Positions 1 through 11,261 of a stretch of 64,000 nucleotides of DNA are shown piece by piece. The stretch is from Cervus elaphus (taxonomy: Eukaryota > Chordata > Mammalia > Artiodactyla > Cervidae). Location: the NCBI RefSeq assembly GCF_910594005.1, contig NC_057819.1, forward strand, positions 129,119,669 through 129,183,668. Reading direction: 5' to 3'. Positions within the stretch are counted from its first letter, which is position 1, and each line of letters opens with the position of its first letter. Position numbers and translations under genes: made by a program. Below the pieces are notes generated by a model that was given only the letters and a program-made list of their open reading frames with translations, was not told the origin of the DNA and did no database searches.

Positions 1-75
1 CTTCAGAGTGTCTGATTTGCCTGGTTTGGGGGAGGAAACCAAAAATTTGCATTTCTAACAAGTTGTAGGCTGTTT
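1..75 (+). mobile_element. MER5A-like hAT-Charlie remnant, cut by window edge
   Basis: Old non-autonomous DNA transposon fragment. The words tttgcatttctaacaagtt (47-66) and the upstream tctgatt/ggtttgggg stretch match the middle of MER5A in sense orientation. The left part lies outside the window and the right terminus is not recognisable. Family assigned by eye from memory of the consensus. Confidence 0.6.
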
Positions 76-200
76 GAAGAACCATGGGCCTTAACTGTGA
101 TTGATCAGTGAAGAGTCAGTTAAGGTAGAAAGGTGTCTTGATTTCTCTAAATATTGCTTTCGTTGGGCATCGCTATTGGCAAATGGTAATTCATAATTCT

Positions 201-408
201 GGGGCTTCCCAGGTGGCTCAGTAGTAAAGAATCTGCAGGCCATTGCAGGAGATACGGGTTCGATACCTGGGTCAGGAAGATCCCCTGGAGAAAAAAATGG
301 CAACCCACTCCAATATTCTTGCCTGAGAAATCCTACGGAAAGAGGAGCCTGGGGGCTTCAGTCCATGGGGTCACGAAAGAGTCAGACACAACTTAGCAAC
401 AAAACAAC
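201..408 (+). mobile_element. Bov-tA SINE
   Basis: Ruminant tRNA-derived SINE. It opens with gggcttcccaggtggctc, has a B-box-like gggttcgatacctgg, and continues into the Bov-A body, ending in an AAC-rich tail. A perfect 13-bp target site duplication (aattcataattct) sits at 188-200 and 409-421, so the insertion is complete and was made by target-primed reverse transcription. Confidence 0.97.
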
Positions 409-428
409 AATTCATAATTCTAGATGAT

Positions 429-957
429 CTTTTTTTGTAGCTTTGTTATTGGAGTGTAATTGCTTTACAATCTTGTGTTAGTTTCTGGGGTACAACAAAA
501 CGAATCGGCTCTATATCCCCTCTCTTGGACCTCCCTCCCACCCAGCCAGGTCATCACAGAGCACCAAGCTGAGCTCCCTGGGCTACACAGCAGCTTTCCA
601 CTAGCTATCTAGTTCACACGTGGTAATGTGTGTACATCAGTTCTAATCTCCCAGTTCATCCCACCCTCCCCTTCCCACTTCCATCCACGTGTCCCTCCTC
701 TATGTCTGTGTCTCTATTCCTACTCCGCAGATAGGTTCATCTGTGCTATTTTTCTAGATTCCACATATATGCATTAACATATGATATTTGTTTTTCTCTT
801 TCTGACTTACTTCACTCTATGCGCTCACTTGTGTCCGACTCTTTGCGATCCCGTGGACTGTAGCCCGCCAGGCTCCTCTGCCCATGGAATTTTCCAGGCA
901 AGAACACTGGAGTGGGGTGCCATTTCCTCCTCCAGGACTTCACTCTATGTAACAGAA
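429..957 (-). mobile_element. L1 (ruminant L1_BT-like) 3' fragment
   Basis: Antisense L1 3' region. The T-rich start (429-437) is the reverse-complemented poly(A) side, followed by typical L1 words such as acatcagttctaatctccc and ttctgacttacttcactctatg. A Bov-A SINE interrupts it at 822-936; the L1 text resumes for a few bases after the duplicated target. It is 5' truncated and carries no intact frame. Confidence 0.85.
822..936 (-). mobile_element. Bov-A monomer SINE nested in L1
   Basis: Antisense Bov-A body (gtgtccgactctttgcgatc ... ctccagg) without the tRNA-like head. It is bounded by a 13-bp perfect duplication acttcactctatg (809-821 and 937-949), so it entered the older L1 here. Confidence 0.93.
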
Positions 958-2929
958 TAAAACACTATAGTTTCTACTTTTTCAGGAAGGATAACTAGGG
1001 GGTGCAGAGGACCCATTTCTCTGCTAGCCTTGAGTATGGAAAGGAGCTCCTTAACACACCAGGCTGGACTGTAAGAAGTCTTTCCTCCCCCCGGGGGGAT
1101 TAGCTTGCCTGAATTGCAGACAAAATAGCAAACAGGAAACATTTCTGAGAGTTGGGCATCTGAGTCAGTCCCTAGTGATGAAAACACGAGCATTCCTAGA
1201 AACAAATGGAGTGAACGTTGGCCGTTTGTTAACTGTCTGGAACACCTGGAGTCCCTTCCTAAGCAACAAGAATTCCCCACTGCGAGTCTTGGGAGGTGTG
1301 GCAGGTGACCAGCGTTTCCGTTTTCCACCCTGGAAGTTGGGCAAGCTCACACAACTGGGGTCAAGCCATTCATTGCTCTCAGAAGGAACCTGAGTGTGGA
1401 GGAAATGATGGATGCAGGCTCATGGGGCGGGTGGGTAGTCACTGCAACAGCAGTGAGCCCTGGGGCTGGAGGGTAAGTCAGGGTAAGGGCACAGCGGCCA
1501 CACAGCAACACCCTGTCTGTTTGGTTCCATCTGCCTTTCCGTGGTTCCCCTCCATTTTCTCAGCATAGTTGTCCATCAAGGATGGGCTTTGAGCTCCTGC
1601 TTTCTTTCCAAGGCAATCACTTTCTGCAGAAGCTAGCCTCAGGTTGTTACTGAGAACCCATCGGATGTACTAGAAAGGTTCATGATGGGTAAATGTCACA
1701 ACAGTGGCATCAGACTTTTCAGATGGCCATGGCACGGGGGAGAGGGGACAGAGCCAAAGGATAAAAACCACCCTGAAGACACTCGTGATTTGCTGTTCCA
1801 AGGGAAAGCCTGCAGGCGGGGAAGCTTAAGAGGCTGATGGAGGTTGCTTGACCAAAGAGCAAGGGACCAGCTTTGGCCATCCAGGGACAAGGTCGCAAAT
1901 ACCCAGAAAGTGGTACCTAGGAAGTTCCTTGGCAGCTGAGCCTTCCTCAAAGTGACAGCTGAGCCAGATGGAACACGCTATTGTTGGGGTACTGGTGGTG
2001 ATGATTTAATTAAATCATTCCTGCTTTTTCTCTTTCTCCCTCAGCTGGGAAGAGGATGAGATTTTCTCCCTGTTTCTAATGTTGGTTAAATATCCACAGA
2101 GCCTCACAGGAAAGCCACAGGCAAAATGCTATCACCACATTTCCTACAATCTAAGACACCAGCGATTATAAGATGCGCCATTATTTTATAGACCAAGAAA
2201 GAAAAAAAACACTGCCAAATAAATTGCGACAGCAATTGTAAAATGAGCCCAATTCTGGAAATATTAAAGTATGAAAAAACTGTCTTAAAAATCAATAAAA
2301 TATGGTAATAATAATAAAACACAAACCTCAGCTCTTATTTATTAAACTCTAGGCCATGTTCATTGCCTCTGTTTTCTCACAGAATCCCTCAGGGGGGCTG
2401 TGTGGCAGATGCTATTATGAGCCAGCAAAAGCGAGGTTTAAAAATTTGACTCAGTTGGTCCCCCAGATATTTAATGATGGGTGTCAAAGACTGGCTCTCT
2501 GGCTTCTTTGAGGGTGAGCTGAAGGAAGGGCTGAAACCAAGAACAGAAGAACCCTGTCTCATCATATGTTTCCAGAAACATAGATGCTCAATAAATAATT
2601 GAAGGAACTAGCTGATCCAAACAGGTCAAAGATAGTCAATTGATGTTTGATGCTGGAACAAACTCTGCTCACCTCGGCTCTCCATGCCTCCTGAAAATCT
2701 CAGTGTAAGGGAATACGAGTGGACACTCTCCTTTTGAAAAATTAAAGCCCCAGAGCTAAGGCTGAAGTCCCTCTGTCCACTTACCTCAATCACAGTCCTT
2801 TCCCCTTACCTCTAACCAGAGGTCAGCAATACAGGCATTTTGGTGTGTATCTTTCTGGCTATTTCTTTGCACTTATGCGCTCTTAGAAATGTGCATATTC
2901 CCACACACTTGGAAATTACATAGTGCACT
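958..2929. other. No gene recognised; mostly unique sequence
   Basis: About 2 kb in which I recognise no gene and no young repeat. Stretches near 2335-2420 and 2585-2615 (gctcaataaataattgaagg) resemble MIR/L2 tails but are too decayed to call. 2180-2330 is AT-rich. Short frames here, for example 945-1328 on the minus strand, have no domain or codon pattern that supports coding. Confidence 0.6.
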
Positions 2930-3215
2930 ATGTCCCATTCACTTTTAAAAATTATCTTTATGGAGATATGATTTGCAGGCAGCAAGACATATTCAGCTTG
3001 CTTGGCTAATGAAGAAGGAATGAAAACAGCTGGGAGCACCTCCCAGGGCGGCAAGGTTTCCTTCAGGAGCTCGTACAACCCAGGAGCGTGAGACCCAGCT
3101 CCTCAAACAAAGGCCACTTGTGAAAGGAAAGTAGGGTCCCCCACTTTCAGCTCACCAGCCTGGAGGGCCAAGCTGGGCCTCTAACACGGCTCCCCCGGAA
3201 GCTGGGGCACAAGTT

Positions 3216-3429
3216 GGCCTGTGCTTGGTCGCCCAGTCGCCTCCAACTCTGTGACCCCATGGAATGTAGCGCTCCGATGCTCCTGCCCACGGGATTTCCC
3301 AGACAAGAACACTGGAGTGGGTGGCCATTTCCTTCTCCAGGGGATCTTCTTGACCCAGGGATGGAACCCATGCCCCCTGAATCTCCCGCACTGTAGACCA
3401 TTCTTTACCTCTGAGCCACCCGGGAATTG
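3216..3429 (-). mobile_element. Bov-tA SINE
   Basis: Antisense copy. The Bov-A body starts near 3221 and the tRNA-like head ends at ccacccgggaattgc (3417-3429). It is diverged (gctccgatgctcctgcccac for the usual word), so it is one of the older Bov-tA copies. No clear target duplication. Confidence 0.92.
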
Positions 3430-3669
3430 CTCTCTGACAAATACATACAACCATGCAACCACAACTGCAAAAGCCAAAGGACAGTATGAAGTATCCTCAT
3501 GACGATTTACAGACAAATTCGACACCCACTGCTAGCTCCAGGCAACCTCTGGCCTTCTTTCTGTCACCGTAGATAGTTTTGCCTTTTCTAGAATCTCATG
3601 TAAATAGAATCCTAGGGCAGGTACTCTCCGGTATCTGGGGTCTTTCACTCAGTATGGTTTTTGAAGCAT

Positions 3670-3884
3670 CTATTTGGTTGCACCAGGCCTTAGGTTGCAG
3701 CGCTCAGCATCTTCTATCTTTGTGCAGCACGCAAGATCTTTACCTGTAGCATGCGAGCTCATGCTGTTAGTTGTGCAAACTCATAGTTTCACTATATGGG
3801 ATCTAGTTCCCCCACCAGGCATTGAACCCAGGCCCCCAACATTGGGAAGGTGGAGCCTTAGGCGCTGGACCACCAGGAAAGTCT
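3670..3884 (-). mobile_element. CHR-type tRNA SINE (long form)
   Basis: Cetartiodactyl tRNA-derived SINE in antisense. The head is gcattgaacccaggcccc ... ggaccaccaggaaagtc and the tail region lies at tatttggttgcaccagg. It splits the L1 text, which resumes at about 3905 with catgtaattgttgcacatat. Confidence 0.85.
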
Positions 3885-4057
3885 CTCAGCTTGTTTTCTG
3901 AGGGTCATGTAATTGTTGCACATATCAGCAATTCATCCTTAAGAGCATTGAATAGAGCTCCATTGTGTGGCTATACATTGCTTATTTATCCGTTCTGCTG
4001 GTAATTGAGTGAGTTATTTCTAGTTTGGGGTTTGTATGAATCATATCGCCTCCCGCA

Positions 4058-6025
4058 AAACCTGTATGCAGGTCAAGAAGCAACAGTTAGAACCAGACAT
4101 GGAACAACGGACTGGTTCAAAATTGGGAAAGGAGTACATCAAGGCAGTATATTTTCATCCTGCTTATTTAACTTATATGCAGAGTATATCATGCAAAATT
4201 CTGGGCTGGATGAAGCACAAACTGGAACAAAGATCGCCGGGAGAAATATCAATAACTCAGATGTGCAGATGACACTGCCCTTATGGCAGAAAGCAAAGAA
4301 GAACTAAACCTCTTGATGAAAGTGAAAGAGGAGAGTGAAAAAGTCGGCTTAAAATTCAACATTCAAAAGCTAAGATCATGGCATCCGGTCCCATCACTTC
4401 ATGGCAAATAGATGGGGAGACAATGGAAACAGTGACAGACTTTATTTTCTTGGGTTCCAAAATCACTGCAGATGGTGACTGCAGCCATGAAGTTAAAAGA
4501 AACTTGCTCCTTGGAAGAAAAACTATGACAAACCTAGTTCAATTCAATTCAGTTGCTCAGTTGTGTCTGACTCTTTGTGATCCCATGGACTGCAGCACGT
4601 CAGGCTTCCCTGTTCATCACCAACTCCTGGAGCTTACTCAAACTCATGTCCACCGAGTTGGTGATGCCATCCAACCATCTCATCCTCTGTCGTCCCCTTC
4701 TCCTCCTTCCTTCAGTCTTTCCCAGCATCACGGTTTTTCCTAATGAGTCAGTTCTTCGCATCAGGTGGCAAAGTATTGGAGCTTCAGCTTTATCATCAGT
4801 CCTTCCAATGAATATTCAGGACTGATTTCCTTTAGGATGGACTGGTTGGATCTCCTCACTGTCCAAGGGACTCTCAAGAGTCTTCTCCAACACCACAGTT
4901 CAAAAGCATCAATTCTTCAGCACTCAGCTTTCTTTATAGTTCAAATCTCACATCCATACATGACTATTGGAAAAACCATAGCCTTGACTAGATGGACATT
5001 TGTTGGCAAAGTCATGTCTCTGCTTTTTAATATGCTGTCTAGGTTGGTCATAACTTTCCTTCCAAGGAGCAAGCATCTTTTAATTTCATGGCTACAGTCA
5101 CCATCTGCAGTGATTTTGGAGCCCAAGAAAATAAAGTCTGTCACTGTTTCCACTGTTTCTGCATCTATTTGCCATGAAGCGATGGGACCAGATGCCATGA
5201 TCTTAGTTTTCTGAATGTTGAGTTTTAAGCCAATTTTTTACTCTTCTTTTTCACTTTCATCAAGAGGCTCTTTAGTTCTTCTTTGCTTTCTGCCGTAAGG
5301 GTGGTGTTATTTGCATATCTGAGGTTATTAATATTTCTCCCGGCAATCTTAATTCCAGCTTGTGATTCATCCAGCCCAGTGTTTCTCATGATGTACTCTG
5401 CATATAAGTTAAATAAGTAGGGTGACAATATACAGTCTTGACATACTCCTTTCCTGATTTGGAAGCAGTCTGTTGTTCCATGTCCAGTTCTAACTGTTGC
5501 TTCTTGACCTGCAGGTCATGACAAACCTAGACAGCATATTAAAAAGCAGAGGCATTACTTTGCCAACAAATGTCCGTCTAGTCAAAGCTATGGTTTTTCT
5601 AGTAGCCATGTATGGATGTGAGAGTTGGACCATAAAGAAGGCTGAGCACTGAAGAACTGATGCTTTTAAACTATGATGTTAGATAAGACTCTGGAGAGTC
5701 TCTTGGACAGCCAGGAGATCCAGTCAGTCAATCCAAAAGGAAATCAGTCCTGAATATCCATTGGAAGGACTGATGCTGAAGCTGAAGCTCCAATACTTTG
5801 GCCACCTGATTCGAAGAGCTGACTCATTAGAAAAAACCCTGATGCTGGGAAAGACTGAAGGCAGGAGGAGAAGGGGACGACACAGGATGAGATGGTTGGA
5901 TGGCATCACCCACTCAATGGACATGAGTTTGAGCAAGCTCTGGGAGATGGTGAAGGACAGGGAGGCCTGGCGTGCTGCAGTCCATGGGGTCACAAAGAGT
6001 CGGACACGACTGAGCAACTGAAAAA
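4058..6025 (+). mobile_element. BovB (RTE) LINE 3' fragment, host of a nested BovB
   Basis: 5'-truncated BovB covering the end of the reverse transcriptase and the C-terminal part of ORF2 to the 3' end (gactgagcaactgaa). It lies in two halves, 4058-4537 and 5531-6025, separated by an oppositely oriented BovB. The catalytic YADD codons read CADD at 4262-4273 and a base is missing just upstream, so the frame is shifted. A dead copy sitting in older L1. Confidence 0.95.
4538..5517 (-). mobile_element. BovB LINE nested inside a BovB, opposite strand
   Basis: A 980-bp 5'-truncated BovB. Its 3' end, with the ttcaattcaatt tail in antisense, is at 4538 and its truncated 5' end (gcaggtcaagaagcaac read on the minus strand) is at about 5515. 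Perfect 13-bp duplications atgacaaacctag flank it (4525-4537 and 5518-5530) and come from the host BovB sequence itself. The RT catalytic motif reads YANN (codons at 5306-5317), so both catalytic aspartates are lost. Confidence 0.96.
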
Positions 6026-6700
6026 CAGCAGTGTTCAAGTCTTTGGATGTATCTTCACTTCCCTTAGGTAAATAAATAGATAGAAGTGACACTGTTGGAT
6101 CATGTAATAAGTGTGCATTTGGTTTTATTAAAAGCTGCCAGAATTTTCCCCCAAAGTGGTCAGATTATTTCACCAGTGGTGCATGAGAATTCCATTTGCT
6201 CCACATCCTCATCAGCGCTTGGTGATAAGTATATCTTTTTAATTTTCACCATCCTCGTAGGTTTGTATAGTGGTCTTATTATAGTTTTAATTTTCATTTC
6301 CTTGATGACATAATGTTGAGCATCTTGTCATGTACTCCTTTATTTTGGTGAAGTTTCTGTTTAAAATTTTTTCTTTTTTTTCTATCGAATTGTCTTATGA
6401 TTGAGTTGTAAGGATTCTTTATACATTCTGAATACAGGTCTTTTTTCAGATATATGTTCTGTAATTTTTTCCCCCAGTTTGTGGTCTACCTTTCCATTTT
6501 CTTAATGGTATTGTTGAAGAGGAGAATTTAAAATGCTTTGTGTTTTGTGACTTGTAATATCCATTTTTTAATGCTTTTTGTATGAGAAATCTTGATCTCT
6601 CCTAAGGTTACGAAAGTTTCTTTTATGTTTTATTCCAGAAGTTTTATAGTTCGAGATTTGACATTGAGGTCTATGATCCATTTTTTAGTTACACTGGAGA

Positions 6701-8111
6701 TAAAAAGATGACAAGATTCTCTCTCTATATTCAAGGAGTTCACAGCTTAACGTGGGAGATAACAAAAGTCAACCAGCAATTATAATGCAGCGTAGAAAGT
6801 GCCAGACAGACGTGTTCATACTAACCCCACTTCCTGTGATTTAATTGCATAACTATAAGTGATTGCACATTAAAGCTAATAGTGCAGGGTGTGGTCACAT
6901 CTGTTGGTGGTGACTGAGGTGTGGACAGTGTGAAGCAGGGGTCAAGGTTCACTTATTTGTCTGGTGCTGTGCCCTGCTGTGTCCATTCACTTTTTAACCC
7001 CTTCCAACTGGCTTCTGAGCCTGCTGAGACAGGTTTGTAGGACCCTATACACTGACAAATTGGCCACTCTTCAGTCCTCATTTTCCTTGGTGTCTCTGCA
7101 GGATTCCATCCCATGCACCATACTTTTCTGAACCATCTCTTCCTTCACCTCCATTGCATCAAAGTCCTCTGTCTTTCCCCCACCTCCGTTTTCTTTGCCG
7201 GTCGAGGGCCACAGCGTGCCCACCTCCTCTCTGCACCAGTTTCTGTCCATCTGTCTGTCTCTCCTGTTTCCCACCCACCACCTCTCTCTCTGTCTCTCAA
7301 TCTCTCTTTCTCTCCAGATGTCTCCTCCAGTCTCATCATCTTACATGTCATCCAGAAGCCAAAAACACCCCCATTATTTCAGCACCAGCCCTATATTACT
7401 CCTAACCTCCCAAACTATCTACCCAAATCCATCCACCTCCACGTGCACCTCCGACAGCATGTCTAAAGACTCCACCTGTTCTCTTCCATGCTGCCCCCTG
7501 ACCTATGTCTCAGAAAATGGGACACATCTGGTTAATCAGGCTTCTTTGGGCTGAGCACCCTGGCTGGGTAGAACGTTAATCAGGCAAGTTGACTCTGGGC
7601 ATGCACAAGTTCAAGAGAAAGGGGTAGGGTCTTCATGACTTCAGCCCGTCTCCTTCCTCGTCATTGTTGTGGAGCATCCTGAATCCCCCGGCTATACTCA
7701 TGATGCTAATCTACCTCCCCTGTGGCACAGGCGACCTGGATGCTCTTGGCTGGAGATAAAAAGCAGTGAGCACTCTGGGTACTGACTTTCCTAGTGCGAG
7801 GTGGGAAAGAACTCACCTCCTCTCTCCCCAGTCCTAACTTCCAACTGTTCTTCACTGTCTTTTAAATTCCCGCCCATCCGTTGGAGCCTGCCTCTCTAGT
7901 GAGTCCACCAGGGCTTGCTCATCTCTGAGTCGCTCTAGCCTTTTCTGCCTGCACCTTTCAGTTGGCACCAGGCAGCCTACACTGTAGGATCTCCTTATGT
8001 GCAATCGCTTACATTTACGTGATTAAAGAGGGTGACGTGTGTGTGCCCATCCCCACTAGTGTTCTCCGTACAGTATCCTAATTGCCAGTTGGCTTGTGCG
8101 TCTGTCTCCCC
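6701..8111. other. No gene recognised; old repeat traces and a pyrimidine tract
   Basis: 6700-6815 resembles a decayed mammalian interspersed repeat (ttcaaggagttcacagctt) that I cannot place in a family. 7244-7318 is strongly CT-rich (ctctctctgtctctc) and ends in an AG, which would resemble a splice acceptor, but the tract is simple sequence. The rest is unique with no supportable exon. Confidence 0.5.
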
Positions 8112-8215
8112 TTTTAAGCTGTGAGTCCCTTGTCTACCACGGTGTTTGTATCCTTCATCCGCAGTGTCCAGTACCCAGCAGGGCTGAAGAACATTTGAAC
8201 GCATGACTGTTGAAA
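8112..8215 (+). mobile_element. L2 LINE 3'-end remnant
   Basis: aagctgtgagtcccttgtct followed by a diverged agtgtccagtacccagcagg and a tail gaacatttgaacgcatgact. The order matches the conserved 3' end of L2 in sense orientation. Confidence 0.65.
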
Positions 8216-8447
8216 CCGTAGAACATGTAGTACTCTTGGAGCAAGGTGACGACGAGTTTTGATGATGCTGTTTCCCTCCCCAGCGAGGACTCCATTGTCT
8301 TCTTCCGTGAGCTCATCCCAAGACACAGCCGGATTCCCACGTGCCTAGTAGGCAATACCTATACCTGCCTATTCTCCTTAAGGAGACTCCGGTTGCCCCC
8401 ACATGTCTTGGCGCATCTCCTGGAACGTGCAGCCAGAGCTCTAGGCC

Positions 8448-8600
8448 AGAATCAGACCAGAAGGATCCTGCCCTGCTCTGCCACTTAGCAGCTGGGTAAC
8501 CCAGGCCGGTCCCCATCCCGGGCCCCCATCCTCTCGAGTCAGCTTTCCCATTTGAAACATGAGAGCCGGACAGTTTGACGCTGAGGTGCCCTGGACAACC
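8448..8600 (+). mobile_element. MIR SINE remnant
   Basis: ctgctctgccacttagcagc, then a diverged gggtaacccaggccg and tcagctttcccatttgaaac follow the order of the MIR core (cell of ctctgccacttactagctgt ... tcctcatctgtaaaa). Ancient copy, 5' and 3' ends not resolved. Confidence 0.7.
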
Positions 8601-8809
8601 TCGCACCTCAACACGAGGCTGTGTCCCTGGCAGGGATCGGTGGTGAGGAGGAGGGCTGGGGTCTCCTACAGTTGCTCACGAATGCTGCCTCTTCTGCAAG
8701 AAGCCCGGGGAGAGGGAAGGCAGAGCGAGGGATCCGTCCTCCAGAGCAGCACAGTGGTGAGCGGTGGGGGGAAGCTCAGAGCCGAATCAATCTCTCTTTA
8801 AAATTCCAG

Positions 8810-9035
8810 GCCGGCGGTGTGTGCCTTGGATGAAGTGCAGGTAATTGCGCCTCCAGCTCGCCTCCCCCGGGCCCCCGCCTCCACCCTGCTCTGCGCTGAC
8901 AGAGTTATAATAATTGGGTGCTGCAACTTAAACTCATCAGCGCCTGCTTCCTGAAAGGAACGTCGCAATTAGGCGTCCTCACCCTGTAATAAAGTCTTTA
9001 ATATCCACTTTCATGGTTCATATTACAGTCATTCA
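8810..9035. promoter_or_regulatory. Candidate noncoding regulatory segment
   Basis: Repeat-free segment with abrupt change from GC-rich to AT-rich text. Homeodomain-type TAATTG/CAATTA words occur at ggtaattgcg (8840-8849), ataattgggt (8909-8918) and gcaattaggc (8965-8974); gtaataaagtctttaatatc (8986-9005) adds ATAAA/TTTAAT words. No frame of note crosses it. The regulatory reading is inference from motif density; conservation was not testable. Confidence 0.4.
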
Positions 9036-10639
9036 GGCCTGTCCCCTCGCGCGCAGCCTGTCAGGTGGCGGGGCTGGGTGCCCATGAGGGAGCTGCCCTG
9101 CTGAACAACTCGGCCAACGACCACTCCGGAGGCCCCGCGACGGGGCCAGGCAGCTGGGGAACAGAGCCGGCAAATGACAATGCGGACTTTCTGTCCTCCC
9201 GGGACCCAGAGAGCAGATGTCGGCCAAGGAGGGGTCAGCCCTCCGAGCTTCCCAGTGGGGAACTTTTCTCCCTCTTCGGTGGGACCAGCTTTCATTCACT
9301 GCTGGAAATTTTAAAACAGAAGCAGGAAGGTGGAGGTGGTACTGGGGCTGAAGAGAAGATTCTGGATGCAGCATCTATACGTGTGTCCACATGTCCGGGC
9401 AGATCACGGACCTTGAGAGGGGAAGACCGTCTGTCTCTGAACAGTGCAGTGGGGGCAAGGATGTGCTGGGGTGCAGACAGCTTCCTCTGGGGCCTCTGAC
9501 CACGCTCACCCGAGGGGCAGTCATCCTGGGAGGCACCTGGCCTGCTCAGGAAAGAGCACCCCGCCCCCCACCCCCGACGACCAGATTGACCAATCCTGGA
9601 GCTCAGAAGACAGGGCCGGGCGTTTAGGACAGATACAGATGTAGCTGTGCCATCAAGCCACAGGCGGGCCGGAAAACGGGAGGGGAGGAAAGCCACGGGC
9701 AAAACCCTAGAAAGGGCCACTGTTTAAGGATGTACAGAGGAAGAGGTCAGGAAAAGCAGTGGGACAGCTGGGACAAGGCCAGATGCCAAGGACGGAGCGT
9801 GTACAGGAGGGAGGGGCTGGGAGGCCATGCCTGTGGCGGCTTCTGTTTCCATTGCTGATAGGGAGGGCTGGGTGGGCAGGGTGGGGCAGGGTGCCCGCGG
9901 GCGCTGGGGGAGGACACAGCATTCCTCTCCAGGGAAAGAGTAGCTTGGTCGTTTATCTGTTAAGATGGGCATCCCTGCCTGCAGAGGGAAAGACCTGGAT
10001 GTAGTGACAAGACCACCTCTGGTCTGAAGTGACTGGTGTGTAGAATGCTGGGCGGCTGTGACGCTTGAAGCCTGGTACCTCCGCTGCCAGGAACCCCCGC
10101 TGCGTGGGCATCCTATGATGGGTGAGGAAACTGAGATCCAGAGAGGCAGAGTGACTTTGGGTCTTTGGTTCAAAAGAGCCAGGAGGACCGGACCCTGAGG
10201 TCCCAGCGTCCCAGGAAGCCCCGAGAGCACCCGCGGGGCTGAGTTTTCTATTACTAGGGTGGTCCTGGCCTCGCATTGACGGCTTTGGCTCTGGTTCCTC
10301 TTCCCCTACCCATTCATCCGACTTCATCTGCTACTTCTTCTCAGCCTTCTTATACCATGGGGGTGGGGGGAGGGCTCCCAGGCTGCACCCTTGCCCCTCC
10401 AGCCCACACCAGCTCACAGAAGCACCCAGAAGTGGGTGGCAGTGGGCTCAGAGAGGCAGCAAAGGGGATCAAAGGCGGAGGGCCGAGCTGGGCTTGGTTG
10501 GGGAGAGGCAGAGGACAGGGCGGTGGGGGCATCAGGCTGGTAGAGCTGCAGCGCTCCCCAGGGACGCCCCCTCCGCCCACCCGCCACACCCCACCAGCCG
10601 CCTCCTACCTGCCCTCCCCAGCAACCTGGAACCAAACCG
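9036..10639. other. GC-rich unique block, no gene recognised
   Basis: Moderately CpG-containing DNA with many overlapping short frames on both strands, a product of high GC. About 10095-10180 (ggtgaggaaactgagatccag) is a fragment of MIR in antisense. 9560-9582 is a C-rich run. None of the frames (for example 9724-10230 minus, 168 codons) has a recognisable domain. Confidence 0.5.
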
Positions 10640-10960
10640 CATTCAGGGGAGCCGGGCAGGTGCTTAACGCCTCTAATGGGTTCCATTACCAATGCTCCAC
10701 AATAAGGTAATTATGTTAGAAAATAATAAACGTGTCAGTCTTTCTGGAAATATTTTTACTTCGAGCGAGGGAGAACCAGCACTATTGTTTTTCAAGGGCA
10801 TCTCTACGCCTGTGCATATTAATTAACTGCGCTCCGGCTTCACCACCTCTCGGCATTTGTATTATTCATAAATGTCTCGGGGCTGCGGTAACTTATGTAC
10901 TCCCCTCCTTGGCTTGGAATCATTTTTTAATTTCAAGTTCTTTTTTTTTTGAGTAATTGC
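10640..10960. promoter_or_regulatory. Strong candidate enhancer-like noncoding segment
   Basis: Repeat-free AT-rich island in GC-rich surroundings. Homeodomain-type words include ggtaattatg (10706-10715) and attaattaac (10818-10827); a SOX-type ctattgtttt lies at 10782-10791; aataataaacgtg (10722-10734) and attattcataaatgtc (10860-10875) are HOX/CDX-like. The composition resembles deeply conserved developmental enhancers. Function is inferred. Confidence 0.45.
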
Positions 10961-11261
10961 ACTTGTGGTTTGTGCCTCTGGTACCAGAGAACTGGTCCCT
11001 GACTGTTATCTTCCCCTAAGTTCTTTTCTCTTACTTCCCACCCTGCTTCTTGCAGGATCTCTGACTTAACAGAATCCTTGCCAGGTCCAAGAAAGAGGCA
11101 GATTTGGGCTTTGAGTGGGCAGAAGCATCTTTAAGAAATTCTGGGAAATCAAGGCGGTCTTCCAGGCCTTCCTTCTCCTCCTTCTGGTCACCCTCTTCCG
11201 CTCTGTAACTCACCATTTTCAGGGAAACTTCCCAGAATTCTCCCACTCCTCCTTGCACTCA

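Larger units (their letters stand above)
2935..6700 (-). mobile_element. Old L1M-type LINE 3' region, broken by four insertions
   Basis: Antisense L1 text can be followed in pieces: about 2935-3000 (weak), 3430-3669, 3895-4057 and 6026-6700. Diagnostic stretches are agttttgccttttctagaat (3575-3594) and the ORF2/3' words around 6180-6330 and 6400-6510. It is interrupted by Bov-tA (3216-3429), CHR (3670-3884), BovB (4058-6025) and, inside that, a second BovB. Both L1 frames are destroyed. Confidence 0.8.

Noticed and set aside
225..270. tRNA-like A and B boxes (here and in each Bov-tA/CHR copy)
   Set aside because: These are the RNA polymerase III promoter relics of tRNA-derived SINEs. None folds into a complete tRNA with an anticodon arm and acceptor stem, so no tRNA gene is called.
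7244..7320. Polypyrimidine tract with AG as a 3' splice site
   Set aside because: The tract is long CT-simple sequence and no convincing donor or conserved frame follows.
9036..10090. CpG island with a hidden first exon
   Set aside because: CpG is present but not sustained at island density by eye, and no frame with a start, donor site and recognisable product was found.
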